6,565 bases of DNA. Origin: Actinomycetota bacterium. Lineage in GTDB: Bacteria > Actinomycetota > Humimicrobiia > Humimicrobiales > Humimicrobiaceae. Of this stretch, positions 1 through 6,138 are shown piece by piece (positions within the stretch are counted from its first letter, which is position 1; each line of letters begins with the position of its first letter). The stretch covers positions 1 to 6,565 of the forward strand of contig VGAU01000103.1 in assembly GCA_016870675.1 (NCBI GenBank), written 5' to 3'. The notes beneath the pieces were generated by a model that did not search any database, had not been told where the DNA came from, and saw only the letters and a program-made list of their open reading frames with translations. Made by a program: the position numbers and the translations under genes.

Positions 1-1
1 A

Positions 2-106
2 GGTCCATCCATGAATATTTTAATAAAATTAATGTCAGTAGTAAGTCTGGTTTTAGCACCCTTATTAAAAAATGCTACTTCATTACTTGATTTACTAAAA
101 TTTTAA
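2..106 (+). CDS. hppA: Membrane-bound ion-translocating pyrophosphatase, C-terminal fragment (5' end outside window)
   Basis: The frame is open from base 2 to the TAA at 104-106 and encodes 34 residues beginning GPSMNILIKLMSVVSLVLAP. This Gly-Pro-Ser/Ala start followed by a hydrophobic NILIKLMSVVSLV helix matches what I know of the final transmembrane helix of K+-dependent membrane pyrophosphatases. These integral membrane pumps hydrolyse PPi and move H+ or Na+ across the cytoplasmic membrane, a common energy-saving device in anaerobes. The catalytic loops lie upstream of the window, so H+ versus Na+ specificity cannot be judged. The call rests on a short C-terminal signature, but that signature is distinctive. 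The tail after the helix (KNATSLLDLLKF) is a few residues longer than I would expect. The gene is followed by about 160 bases of non-coding DNA before the first terminator-like hairpin. Confidence 0.8.
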   Translation, partial: GPSMNILIKLMSVVSLVLAPLLKNATSLLDLLKF

Positions 107-202
107 TTAATCTCAAATTATATATTAAATTTAACCAGGCAGCCTGAAAGAAAACTAAAAAATATGGATGGAATAAAATCAATCAATAAGTTTAGTTGTT
201 TA

Positions 203-231
203 TTGAAAGTTTGGCTTTATTATTATAAAAT
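203..231 (+). promoter_or_regulatory. Candidate sigma-70-type promoter upstream of the hairpin and larB
   Basis: TTGAAA at 203-208 and TAAAAT at 226-231 each match the -35 and -10 consensus at five of six positions and are separated by 17 bases. Initiation would fall near 238, which places the 270-308 hairpin inside the leader of any larB transcript. In DNA this AT-rich, such matches arise by chance, so this is a moderate-to-weak call. Confidence 0.3.
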
Positions 232-269
232 CAGCCACAGTTAAATAGACATTACCAAAAATGAGAATA

Positions 270-316
270 AAAAATGCACAGGTGTAGAAAATGCATCTGT
301 GCATTTTTATTTTTAT
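270..316 (+). terminator. Strong intrinsic terminator-like hairpin with T-rich tail
   Basis: Bases 270-281 (AAAAATGCACAG) pair perfectly with 297-308 (CTGTGCATTTTT). Pairing can continue inward through 282-286 with 292-296 using two G-U pairs, which leaves a five-base loop at 287-291. The 3' side runs directly into a T-rich tract (304-316). It could end hppA transcription, and the A-run on its 5' side means it could also act in the reverse direction. If the promoter at 203-231 is real, it would instead sit in the larB leader as an attenuator, or end a short transcript of about 75-80 nucleotides. Confidence 0.75.
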
Positions 317-387
317 CTCTTTGTCATAGTTTCCAATAAATTTACGGTAAGATTTAAAATTATTTATATTTGTGGTATTTTATTACT

Positions 388-1167
388 GTGAAAAATAATA
401 TTAATACAATAATAAAAAGATTACTTGATAGTTTTCAAGAAGGAAGAATAAAAAAAGAAGACGTTATCTCAAAAATTAAAGAAATTTACTTTGAGGATAT
501 TGGTTTTGCAAAAATAGATCACCACCGCCTGCTGAGAAGGGATTTCCCGGAGGTAATATACGGGGCTAATAAGACCCCGGAGCAAATCCTGGAGATAGCA
601 AAAAAGATATTAAACTATTCATCTGTACTCCTTGTTACCAGAACCACAATCGAAGTTTTTAGATTATTAAAAAAGGAAATTAAAAATATTAAATTTAATT
701 CCAGGTCAAATATTATTTATACACCGCTTGATATTCCGGATGATAACCTGAGTGAAGGAATTACTGTAATATGTGCAGGAACTTCGGATATAAATGTGGC
801 GGAAGAAGCGGCGATAACCAGTTATCTTATGAAGAATAAAGTTAAAAAGATTTATGATGTCGGAGTTGCAGGTATTCACAGACTGGTAAGTTTTAAGGAT
901 GAACTAAACCGGTCAAATGTGATTGTAGCAGTTGCCGGGATGGAAGGGGCACTTCCGGGGGTGGTAAGTTCAATGGTAGATTGTCCGGTAATTGGAGTTC
1001 CTACAAGTGTGGGGTATGGGACAAGTTTTAAAGGGATATCACCGCTTCTTACCATGTTAAATTCCTGCAGCCCCGGAGTGGTCGTGGTAAACATTGATAA
1101 TGGATTCGGAGCAGGTTATGCAGCCGGAATAATTAACAGGGTGATTAAAAGGGGTAAATCTACTTAA
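388..1167 (+). CDS. larB: LarB: pyridinium-3,5-biscarboxylic acid mononucleotide synthase (nickel-pincer cofactor)
   Basis: LarB is a cytoplasmic enzyme that carboxylates nicotinic acid adenine dinucleotide at C5 and releases AMP. This is the first step toward the nickel-pincer nucleotide cofactor of lactate racemase (LarA) and related enzymes. Numbered from the GTG at 388, the 259-residue product has the family signature GFAKIDHHR at 39-47, followed by FPEVIYG. It then has a PurE-like C-terminal domain with CAGTSD (129-134), DVGVAGIHR (157-165), AGMEGALPGV (183-192) and NIDNGFGAG (235-243). Glu186 and Cys227 appear to align with Glu180 and Cys221 of the Lactobacillus enzyme, the Cys being the one that forms the substrate adduct. 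Length is normal for the family. A TTG at 370 could add six residues (MWYFIT), but they do not resemble a LarB start. Neither start has a clear Shine-Dalgarno. larA, larC and larE are not in the window. Confidence 0.92.
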   Translation: MKNNINTIIKRLLDSFQEGRIKKEDVISKIKEIYFEDIGFAKIDHHRLLRRDFPEVIYGANKTPEQILEIAKKILNYSSVLLVTRTTIEVFRLLKKEIKNIKFNSRSNIIYTPLDIPDDNLSEGITVICAGTSDINVAEEAAITSYLMKNKVKKIYDVGVAGIHRLVSFKDELNRSNVIVAVAGMEGALPGVVSSMVDCPVIGVPTSVGYGTSFKGISPLLTMLNSCSPGVVVVNIDNGFGAGYAAGIINRVIKRGKST

Positions 1168-1240
1168 AGTAAAAGTTTTTTATATTTATCGTAAAAAATT
1201 AGTTTTTAATAGTATATGTGTAATATTGTTTAAGATATAT

Positions 1241-1246
1241 TATAAT
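1241..1246 (+). promoter_or_regulatory. Candidate -10 box ahead of the PilB-tail ORF and dnaE
   Basis: A perfect TATAAT sits 34 bases before the ATG at 1280 in the 112-base gap after larB. No good -35 lies 16-18 bases upstream, and there is no TG extension. The surrounding DNA is almost pure A/T, so a chance match is likely. It is listed because no better promoter for dnaE is visible between 1168 and 1519. Confidence 0.2.
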
Positions 1247-1270
1247 TATAACAGTTAATAAAAAATTTTT

Positions 1271-1274
1271 AGGA
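1271..1274 (+). promoter_or_regulatory. Ribosome binding site of the PilB-tail ORF
   Basis: AGGA lies five bases before the ATG at 1280. It supports that start and hints that this short ORF is translated as an independent protein and is not just dead sequence. Confidence 0.45.
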
Positions 1275-1279
1275 CGATT

Positions 1280-1459
1280 ATGGTTGATATAGATTATAAA
1301 AAAGAAAAAATAGGACAAATACTTCTGGAAAGAAAGAGTGTTGACGAAATTAATGATGCTGCCAGAGAAGAAGGAATGAGAACTCTGCTTGAAAGTGGAG
1401 CTTATAAAGTTGCAGAAGGATTAACTTCTCTTGAAGAGCTATATAGAGTAGTTTTTTAA
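1280..1459 (+). CDS. Small protein resembling the C-terminal tail of PilB/GspE-type ATPases (orphan domain or remnant)
   Basis: This 59-residue ORF runs from ATG to TAA, with an AGGA at 1271-1274 five bases before the start. Residues 11-58 (from IGQILLERKS through AAREEGMRTL to TSLEELYRVV) resemble the last helices of type IV pilus and type II secretion ATPases. There the typical pattern is IRELIL..AS.DEIR.AAR..GM.TL..DG..KV..G.TS.EEV.RV. The Walker A, Asp-box, Walker B and zinc-binding parts of those ATPases are absent, and the frame is closed by a TAA at 1259-1261, so no ATPase lies directly upstream. It may be a remnant left by deletion of a pilB-like gene, or a free-standing protein built from this module that binds partners without ATPase activity. 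The small ATG, good ribosome site and uninterrupted frame favour expression. It ends 60 bases before dnaE and may be co-transcribed with it. Confidence 0.6.
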   Translation: MVDIDYKKEKIGQILLERKSVDEINDAAREEGMRTLLESGAYKVAEGLTSLEELYRVVF

Positions 1460-1519
1460 GGTTTATGAAATATTTAGACTGAAAATCTTAGTCAAAAAGA
1501 ATAACTAGATTCTGTTAGA

Positions 1520-4500
1520 ATGAAAAGAGACAATTTCGTCCATTTGCATGTCCATAGCGAATACTCTTTATTAGACGGTGCTTCAAGAATAAAAAAATTA
1601 ATCGAGAGAGCCTGCGAGTTCAATATGCCTGCTCTAGCATTAACTGATCATGGAGTTATGTATGGTGCTATTGAATTTTACACACAGGCAAAAAAATCAG
1701 GAATAAAACCCATAATTGGCTGTGAAGTATATCTGGCCCCGAAAAGTAGATGGGACAAGCAATCGGAAAGAGAAAAAAAGGAAGAAACTTCTTATCATCT
1801 GATTCTACTGGCTGAAAATAACCGGGGTTATCAGAATCTGATGAGATTGGTCAGTCTGGGGTTTTTAGAGGGATTTTATTATAAACCAAGAGTGGATAAA
1901 GAGCTGCTCAGGGAGTTTAAAGAGGGTATAATTGCATTGAGTGGCTGTATTGCCGGTGAGATTCCAAAATGTATTATTTTGGATAAAACCAAAAGTGCAA
2001 AAAAAGTTTTAGAGGAATATATAGATATTTTCGGAAAGAATAATTTTTTTTTAGAGCTGCAGGATTCTGGTATACCAGATCAAAAGAAAGTAAATAAGAC
2101 TTTATCGGAGTTATCTTCGGAATATAATATTCCATTAGTGGCTACAAATGATGTGCATTATTTAAACAAGGAAGATAGTAAAGCTCATGATGTTCTGCTC
2201 TGTATCCAGACCGGCTCCACTATAAATGAAAAAGGCCGCCTGAGGTTTCCAACAGATGAATATTATTTTAAAAGTTATGATCAAATGAACGAGCTTTTTA
2301 AAGAATTCCCGGGTGCTCTTGAAAACACGCTGGAGATTGCCAATAGATGTAATATAAATATAAAGTTTGATATGAACCTGATACCATCTTTCCGGGTTCC
2401 TGACAACTATAGTGCAGATGAATATTTGAAAAAGTTATGCTATGAAGGTACTAAAAAAAGATATGAGAGTATTACTAATGAGATTGATAGAAGAATACAA
2501 AAAGAGCTGGAAGTTATAGAGAAAATGGGTTTTTCGGAATATTTTCTAATAGTTTGGGACCTTATTAAATTTGCCAGGAATAATAGCATAAGAGTAGGAC
2601 CGGGAAGAGGTTCGGCAGCGGGCAGCATAGTTTCTTACCTGTTGGGGATAACGGATATCGAACCTTTAAAGTACGGACTTTTATTTGAAAGATTTCTAAA
2701 TGAAGAACGTAAAGGTATGCCTGATATTGATATAGATTTTTGTTATGAGAAGAGGGATGAAGTTATCAGGTATGTTACTCAAAAATATGGTGACAGAAGA
2801 GTTGCCCAACTAATTACTTTTGGAACAATGGCTGCCAGGCAGGCTATAAGGGATGCAGGAAGGGTAATGGAAGTGCCTTATGCTGAAGTAGACAGGATAG
2901 CAAAGATGATCCCAATGGAATTAAATGTGACAATCGGAAATTCATTAGATTTGGTCCCGGATTTAAAAGAAGTTTATAAAAATGATAAAAAAATAAGAGA
3001 AGTAATTGATACCGCAATTTCACTTGAGGGGATATCCAGGCAGGATTCAATTCATGCTGCAGGAGTTGTAATCTCATCAGAGGATCTTTACAACTATACA
3101 CCCATACAAAAAGAGAATGAAGGTGATATTGTAACCCAATATAAAATGGAGGATATTCAAAAAATTGGACTACTTAAAATGGATTTTCTGGGATTGAAAA
3201 CACTATCAATGATAGACAAAACCTTATTCTTGATTAATAAAACCAAAAATATAGATATAGATATTAATAATATTAATCTGGATGATAAAAAAACTTTTAA
3301 TATGTTGTGTGAAGGTGAATGCCTGGGAGTATTCCAGCTTGAAAGCCCGGGAATGCGGGAACTGGTAATAAATTTAAAACCAACCAAATTTGAAGACTTG
3401 ATAGCGCTTCTGGCATTATATAGACCTGGTCCTCTTCAAAGTGGAATGGTGAGTGATTTCGTAGAAAGTAAAAATGGGAGAAAGAAAATAAACTATCTGC
3501 ACCCATCTCTTGAAAAAATTCTTGAAAGTACTTACGGAATTATTCTATATCAGGAACAGGTTATGGGAATAGCATCAGAACTGGCTGGTTTCAGTATGTC
3601 GGAAGCAGACATCCTGCGAGGAGCCATTAGTAAGAAAAAGAGGAGTTTACTTTCAAAACAAAAAAGTAAATTTATAGAAGGTGCTAAAAACAAAGGGATA
3701 GATGAAAAAATTTCAGTAAAAATATTTGAACTTGTAAATCATTTTGCTGAATATGGATTTAACAAGTCTCACAGTGCTGCATACGCGATGATTTCATACC
3801 AGACTGCTTATCTTAAGGCTAACTATCCTGTAGAATTTATGGCAGCACTGCTTAGTATCAGAATGGGCAGCCAGGAAAAAGTAGCTCAATACGTTAATGA
3901 AACAAGAAGAATGGGTATTACAGTCCTCCCGCCGGATATCAATGGAAGTTTTACTGATTTTACTGTAGTGGAAAATTCTATCAGATTTGGCTTGTCAGCT
4001 ATTAAAAATGTTGGGACTAATGTTATTGAATGTATAGAAAAGGAGAGAAAGAAAAGTGGTAAATTTGAAAATTTTATAGATTTTTGTCAAAGAGTTGACA
4101 GTAGCGTATTAAACAAGAAGACCCTTGAGAGCTTAATAAAAAGCGGAACATTTGATTCTCTTGGCCAGAGCCGGAAATATCTTTTAGAGAGTTATGAAAA
4201 AATTATAGAAGAGACTTTAAAGATTAAAAAAGATAGAGACATTGGCCAGTTTTCATTATTTGATTTTGATGGTGACAGGGGAGAGAAAATATTACTGGGT
4301 GGAGTCTACAAAATAGAGAAACAATTTGAGGAATTTTCAAAAAAAGAGTTATTAAATTTTGAGAAAGAAATGCTGGGCCTTTATATCTCAGGGCACCCTT
4401 TGTTTGAATATGAAGATTCCCTTTTTAAGCTGACTCCAATAGAAGCCTTGAGCAGTATAGAAGATAAAACTAATATTGCTGTTGGGGGAATTATAAATAG

Positions 4501-5005
4501 AGTAAAAATTATATTTACAAAAAAAGACCAGCAGATGTGTTTTGTAAACATAGAAGATATCAGTGACAGCGTAGAAGTAGTTGTATTCCCGTCAGTTCTT
4601 GGTAGGTACAGAGAAGTTGTTTCCGAAGATAAAATTGTAAAAATTAAAGGTAAATTAGATAAAAAAGAAGATCAGATAAAGATTATCGCCAGTGAAATAG
4701 AAGAATTGGAAAAAAATAAAAGAATAGATAAAAATCAAGAAGAACTTATAGGTGATAAAAATAATAAAGTTATTTTTGCTGCAAGGAAGAGAGATATGGA
4801 TAAGAATTTTATCAACAGGTTTTATGATATATTAAAAAAATATCCTGGATTTGATGAAGTAGAGTTTAAAGTAACAAGTGAAAATGGAAAGGATATAGAA
4901 AGAATTTATAAACTTCCATCCAGCTATCGGATAAATTTAAATCAATCTCTCAAAGAGTGTCTCAGGGAAGTATTTTCAGATAAAATTAACTGGGATAGGG
5001 TATAA
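1520..5005 (+). CDS. dnaE: DNA polymerase III alpha subunit (replicative polymerase, DnaE1 type)
   Basis: This is the catalytic subunit of the chromosomal replicase, extending DNA at the fork with the sliding clamp and clamp loader. At 1161 residues it matches full-length bacterial DnaE. In order it has an N-terminal PHP domain (about 5-215), palm and thumb (about 290-560), fingers with ESPGMREL and FNKSHSAAYA (about 560-790), a tandem helix-hairpin-helix region (about 800-890), an OB fold (about 985-1057) and a C-terminal domain. Palm motifs include GPGRGSAAGS near 360-369 and PDIDIDF with Asp402 and Asp404; Asp555 in KMDFLGLKTL is the third catalytic acid. HAAGVV begins at His512. QFSLF at 910-914 matches the beta-clamp-binding consensus. 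The PHP metal ligands appear intact (His10, His12, Asp19, His44, Glu69, His93, Cys143, Asp211, His213), unlike E. coli. No DnaQ-like exonuclease is inserted, so it is not PolC. The ATG at 1520 gives the standard start (FVHLHVHSEYSLLDG), but its ribosome site is poor. The next gene begins 28 bases downstream. Confidence 0.98.
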   Translation: MKRDNFVHLHVHSEYSLLDGASRIKKLIERACEFNMPALALTDHGVMYGAIEFYTQAKKSGIKPIIGCEVYLAPKSRWDKQSEREKKEETSYHLILLAENNRGYQNLMRLVSLGFLEGFYYKPRVDKELLREFKEGIIALSGCIAGEIPKCIILDKTKSAKKVLEEYIDIFGKNNFFLELQDSGIPDQKKVNKTLSELSSEYNIPLVATNDVHYLNKEDSKAHDVLLCIQTGSTINEKGRLRFPTDEYYFKSYDQMNELFKEFPGALENTLEIANRCNINIKFDMNLIPSFRVPDNYSADEYLKKLCYEGTKKRYESITNEIDRRIQKELEVIEKMGFSEYFLIVWDLIKFARNNSIRVGPGRGSAAGSIVSYLLGITDIEPLKYGLLFERFLNEERKGMPDIDIDFCYEKRDEVIRYVTQKYGDRRVAQLITFGTMAARQAIRDAGRVMEVPYAEVDRIAKMIPMELNVTIGNSLDLVPDLKEVYKNDKKIREVIDTAISLEGISRQDSIHAAGVVISSEDLYNYTPIQKENEGDIVTQYKMEDIQKIGLLKMDFLGLKTLSMIDKTLFLINKTKNIDIDINNINLDDKKTFNMLCEGECLGVFQLESPGMRELVINLKPTKFEDLIALLALYRPGPLQSGMVSDFVESKNGRKKINYLHPSLEKILESTYGIILYQEQVMGIASELAGFSMSEADILRGAISKKKRSLLSKQKSKFIEGAKNKGIDEKISVKIFELVNHFAEYGFNKSHSAAYAMISYQTAYLKANYPVEFMAALLSIRMGSQEKVAQYVNETRRMGITVLPPDINGSFTDFTVVENSIRFGLSAIKNVGTNVIECIEKERKKSGKFENFIDFCQRVDSSVLNKKTLESLIKSGTFDSLGQSRKYLLESYEKIIEETLKIKKDRDIGQFSLFDFDGDRGEKILLGGVYKIEKQFEEFSKKELLNFEKEMLGLYISGHPLFEYEDSLFKLTPIEALSSIEDKTNIAVGGIINRVKIIFTKKDQQMCFVNIEDISDSVEVVVFPSVLGRYREVVSEDKIVKIKGKLDKKEDQIKIIASEIEELEKNKRIDKNQEELIGDKNNKVIFAARKRDMDKNFINRFYDILKKYPGFDEVEFKVTSENGKDIERIYKLPSSYRINLNQSLKECLREVFSDKINWDRV

Positions 5006-5021
5006 GTATATAAAAATACCG

Positions 5022-5028
5022 AAAGGAG
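5022..5028 (+). promoter_or_regulatory. Strong Shine-Dalgarno of the opine-dehydrogenase-like gene
   Basis: AAAGGAG ends five bases before the ATG at 5034. It is the best ribosome site in the window and fixes this start over the out-of-frame ATG at 5038. It contrasts with the weak sites of larB, dnaE and the B12 gene, so this protein may be made at a higher rate than dnaE from a shared transcript. Confidence 0.8.
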
Positions 5029-5033
5029 TTGCC

Positions 5034-6128
5034 ATGTATGATTTAAAATTTGCAGTTGTGGGAGCTGGTCATGGGGGGAAAGCCATAGCAGCACATCTGG
5101 CAATAAAAGGGTTTACAGTTAATTTATATAATAGAACATTTTCAAGAATCCAGCCAATAAAGAAAATGCGGGGTATTGAGCTGGAAGGTGAAGTAAAAGG
5201 TTTTGGTAAACTTAACATAGTAACAAGTGACATAGAAAAAGCAATAAGAGGCGTAGATGTAATTATGGTGGTTGTGCCGGCAAATGGTCATAATTATGTT
5301 GCCAGGATATGTGCCCCTTTTTTAAATGAGAACCAGGTTGTAGTTTTAAATCCGGGAAGAACGTGTGGGGCGCTAGAATTTTTAAATGTTTTACGGGAAG
5401 AAGGTAACCAGAAAGATATTGTCATAGCTGAAGCGCAGACTTTTATATATGCAAGTAGAGGTATGGGTCCGGCTGCAGTAAAAATATTTAGAATAAAACA
5501 GGCAATACCGGTGGCTGCAATACCTTCTAGAAAAACTGAAATGGTGGTTGAAAAATTAAATGTGGCGTTTCCCGAATTTATCCCTGCTGCCAGTGTTATT
5601 GAAACAAGCTTCAATAATATGGGTGCAGTATTTCATCCATCAATTACTATACTTAATCTGAGCAGGATTGAGTCTACTTTGGGAAATTTTCAATTTTATA
5701 TAGAAGGAGTTACCCAATCTGTGGCAAAAATCTTGGATGCAGTGGATAAGGAAAGAGTGATGGTTGCAAGAAAATTAAAGTGTGCCAGGGTGTATTCTGC
5801 CATTGAGTGGCTGTCAATGGCTTACAATGTAGTAGAAGACAACCTGTTTGATGCAATCCATAGTAATCCCGGATATGTGGGAATAATGGCTCCGAAAACT
5901 ATAAATGTCAGATATATAACAGAAGATGTTCCCATGAGTCTGGTGCCTATTTCTGAATTCGGGAAAATATTTGGGCTGAAGACAAAGGTAATTGATTCGC
6001 TTATTGATATAGCCAATTCAATATTTAAAAAAGATTTCAGAGAGAGCGGGAGGAATCTTTCAAGGCTAGGACTGGAGGGATTGGATTTAAGCCAGATAAG
6101 AAATATATTGATTAAAGGAAAGAAATAA
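5034..6128 (+). CDS. NAD/NADP octopine/nopaline dehydrogenase family protein (opine-dehydrogenase-like)
   Basis: The 364-residue product has the two-domain plan of octopine/nopaline dehydrogenases. These cytoplasmic NAD(P)H enzymes reductively join an amino acid to a 2-oxo acid, or run the reverse reaction. The N-terminal Rossmann fold carries a dinucleotide loop, VVGAGHGGKAIAAHLA (8-23), and continues through DVIMVVVPANGH (75-86) and VVVLNPGR (102-109). The C-terminal helical domain begins near 180 and includes NNMGAVFHPS (194-203). His201 sits where the family has its conserved substrate His, preceded by the usual Asn and Gly. The acidic residue expected at the tip of the second strand for NAD preference is replaced by YNRT (32-35), which might favour NADP, though that is inference. 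Length is normal for the family. The gene sits 28 bases after dnaE and 10 before a B12-binding gene, so it is probably in an operon. The substrate cannot be assigned. 2-Dehydropantoate-reductase-like or glycerol-3-phosphate-dehydrogenase-like enzymes share the N-terminal fold but not this C-terminal pattern. Confidence 0.85.
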   Translation: MYDLKFAVVGAGHGGKAIAAHLAIKGFTVNLYNRTFSRIQPIKKMRGIELEGEVKGFGKLNIVTSDIEKAIRGVDVIMVVVPANGHNYVARICAPFLNENQVVVLNPGRTCGALEFLNVLREEGNQKDIVIAEAQTFIYASRGMGPAAVKIFRIKQAIPVAAIPSRKTEMVVEKLNVAFPEFIPAASVIETSFNNMGAVFHPSITILNLSRIESTLGNFQFYIEGVTQSVAKILDAVDKERVMVARKLKCARVYSAIEWLSMAYNVVEDNLFDAIHSNPGYVGIMAPKTINVRYITEDVPMSLVPISEFGKIFGLKTKVIDSLIDIANSIFKKDFRESGRNLSRLGLEGLDLSQIRNILIKGKK

Positions 6129-6138
6129 CTATAAAGTT

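Noticed and set aside
136..146. Palindrome CAGGCAGCCTG after hppA, considered as an operator or terminator
   Set aside because: The arms are only five bases, no T-tract follows, and there is no second copy near a promoter.
5..171. CCATCCAT (5-12) and ATGGATGG (164-171), complementary 8-mers flanking the hppA end
   Set aside because: The first lies within conserved hppA codons, and a single 8-base match over this distance is likely chance.
876..1094. Minus-strand open frame inside larB
   Set aside because: It lies wholly opposite a well-matched LarB domain, its product is low-complexity Thr/Pro/Ser-rich with no recognisable family, and it lacks a ribosome site.
1176..1198. TTTTTTA / TAAAAAA inverted repeat after larB, considered as its terminator
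   Set aside because: The seven-pair stem is made only of A-T pairs with a nine-base loop and no proper T-tail, so it would be unstable. It is expected by chance in DNA this AT-rich.
1475..1493. GACT / AGTC inverted repeat just before dnaE, considered as a regulatory hairpin
   Set aside because: Four base pairs around a nine-base loop are too weak to form a meaningful structure, and no T-tract follows.
2440..3506. Several minus-strand open frames opposite dnaE (2440-2628, 2844-3101, 3157-3387, 3297-3506)
   Set aside because: All mirror conserved DnaE codons, their products are Leu/Ser/Pro-rich without domain features, and two overlap each other. They are shadows of the real gene.
5294..6016. 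Minus-strand open frames opposite the dehydrogenase (5294-5614, 5822-6016)
   Set aside because: They are antisense to conserved Rossmann and C-terminal domain sequence and have no recognisable motifs.
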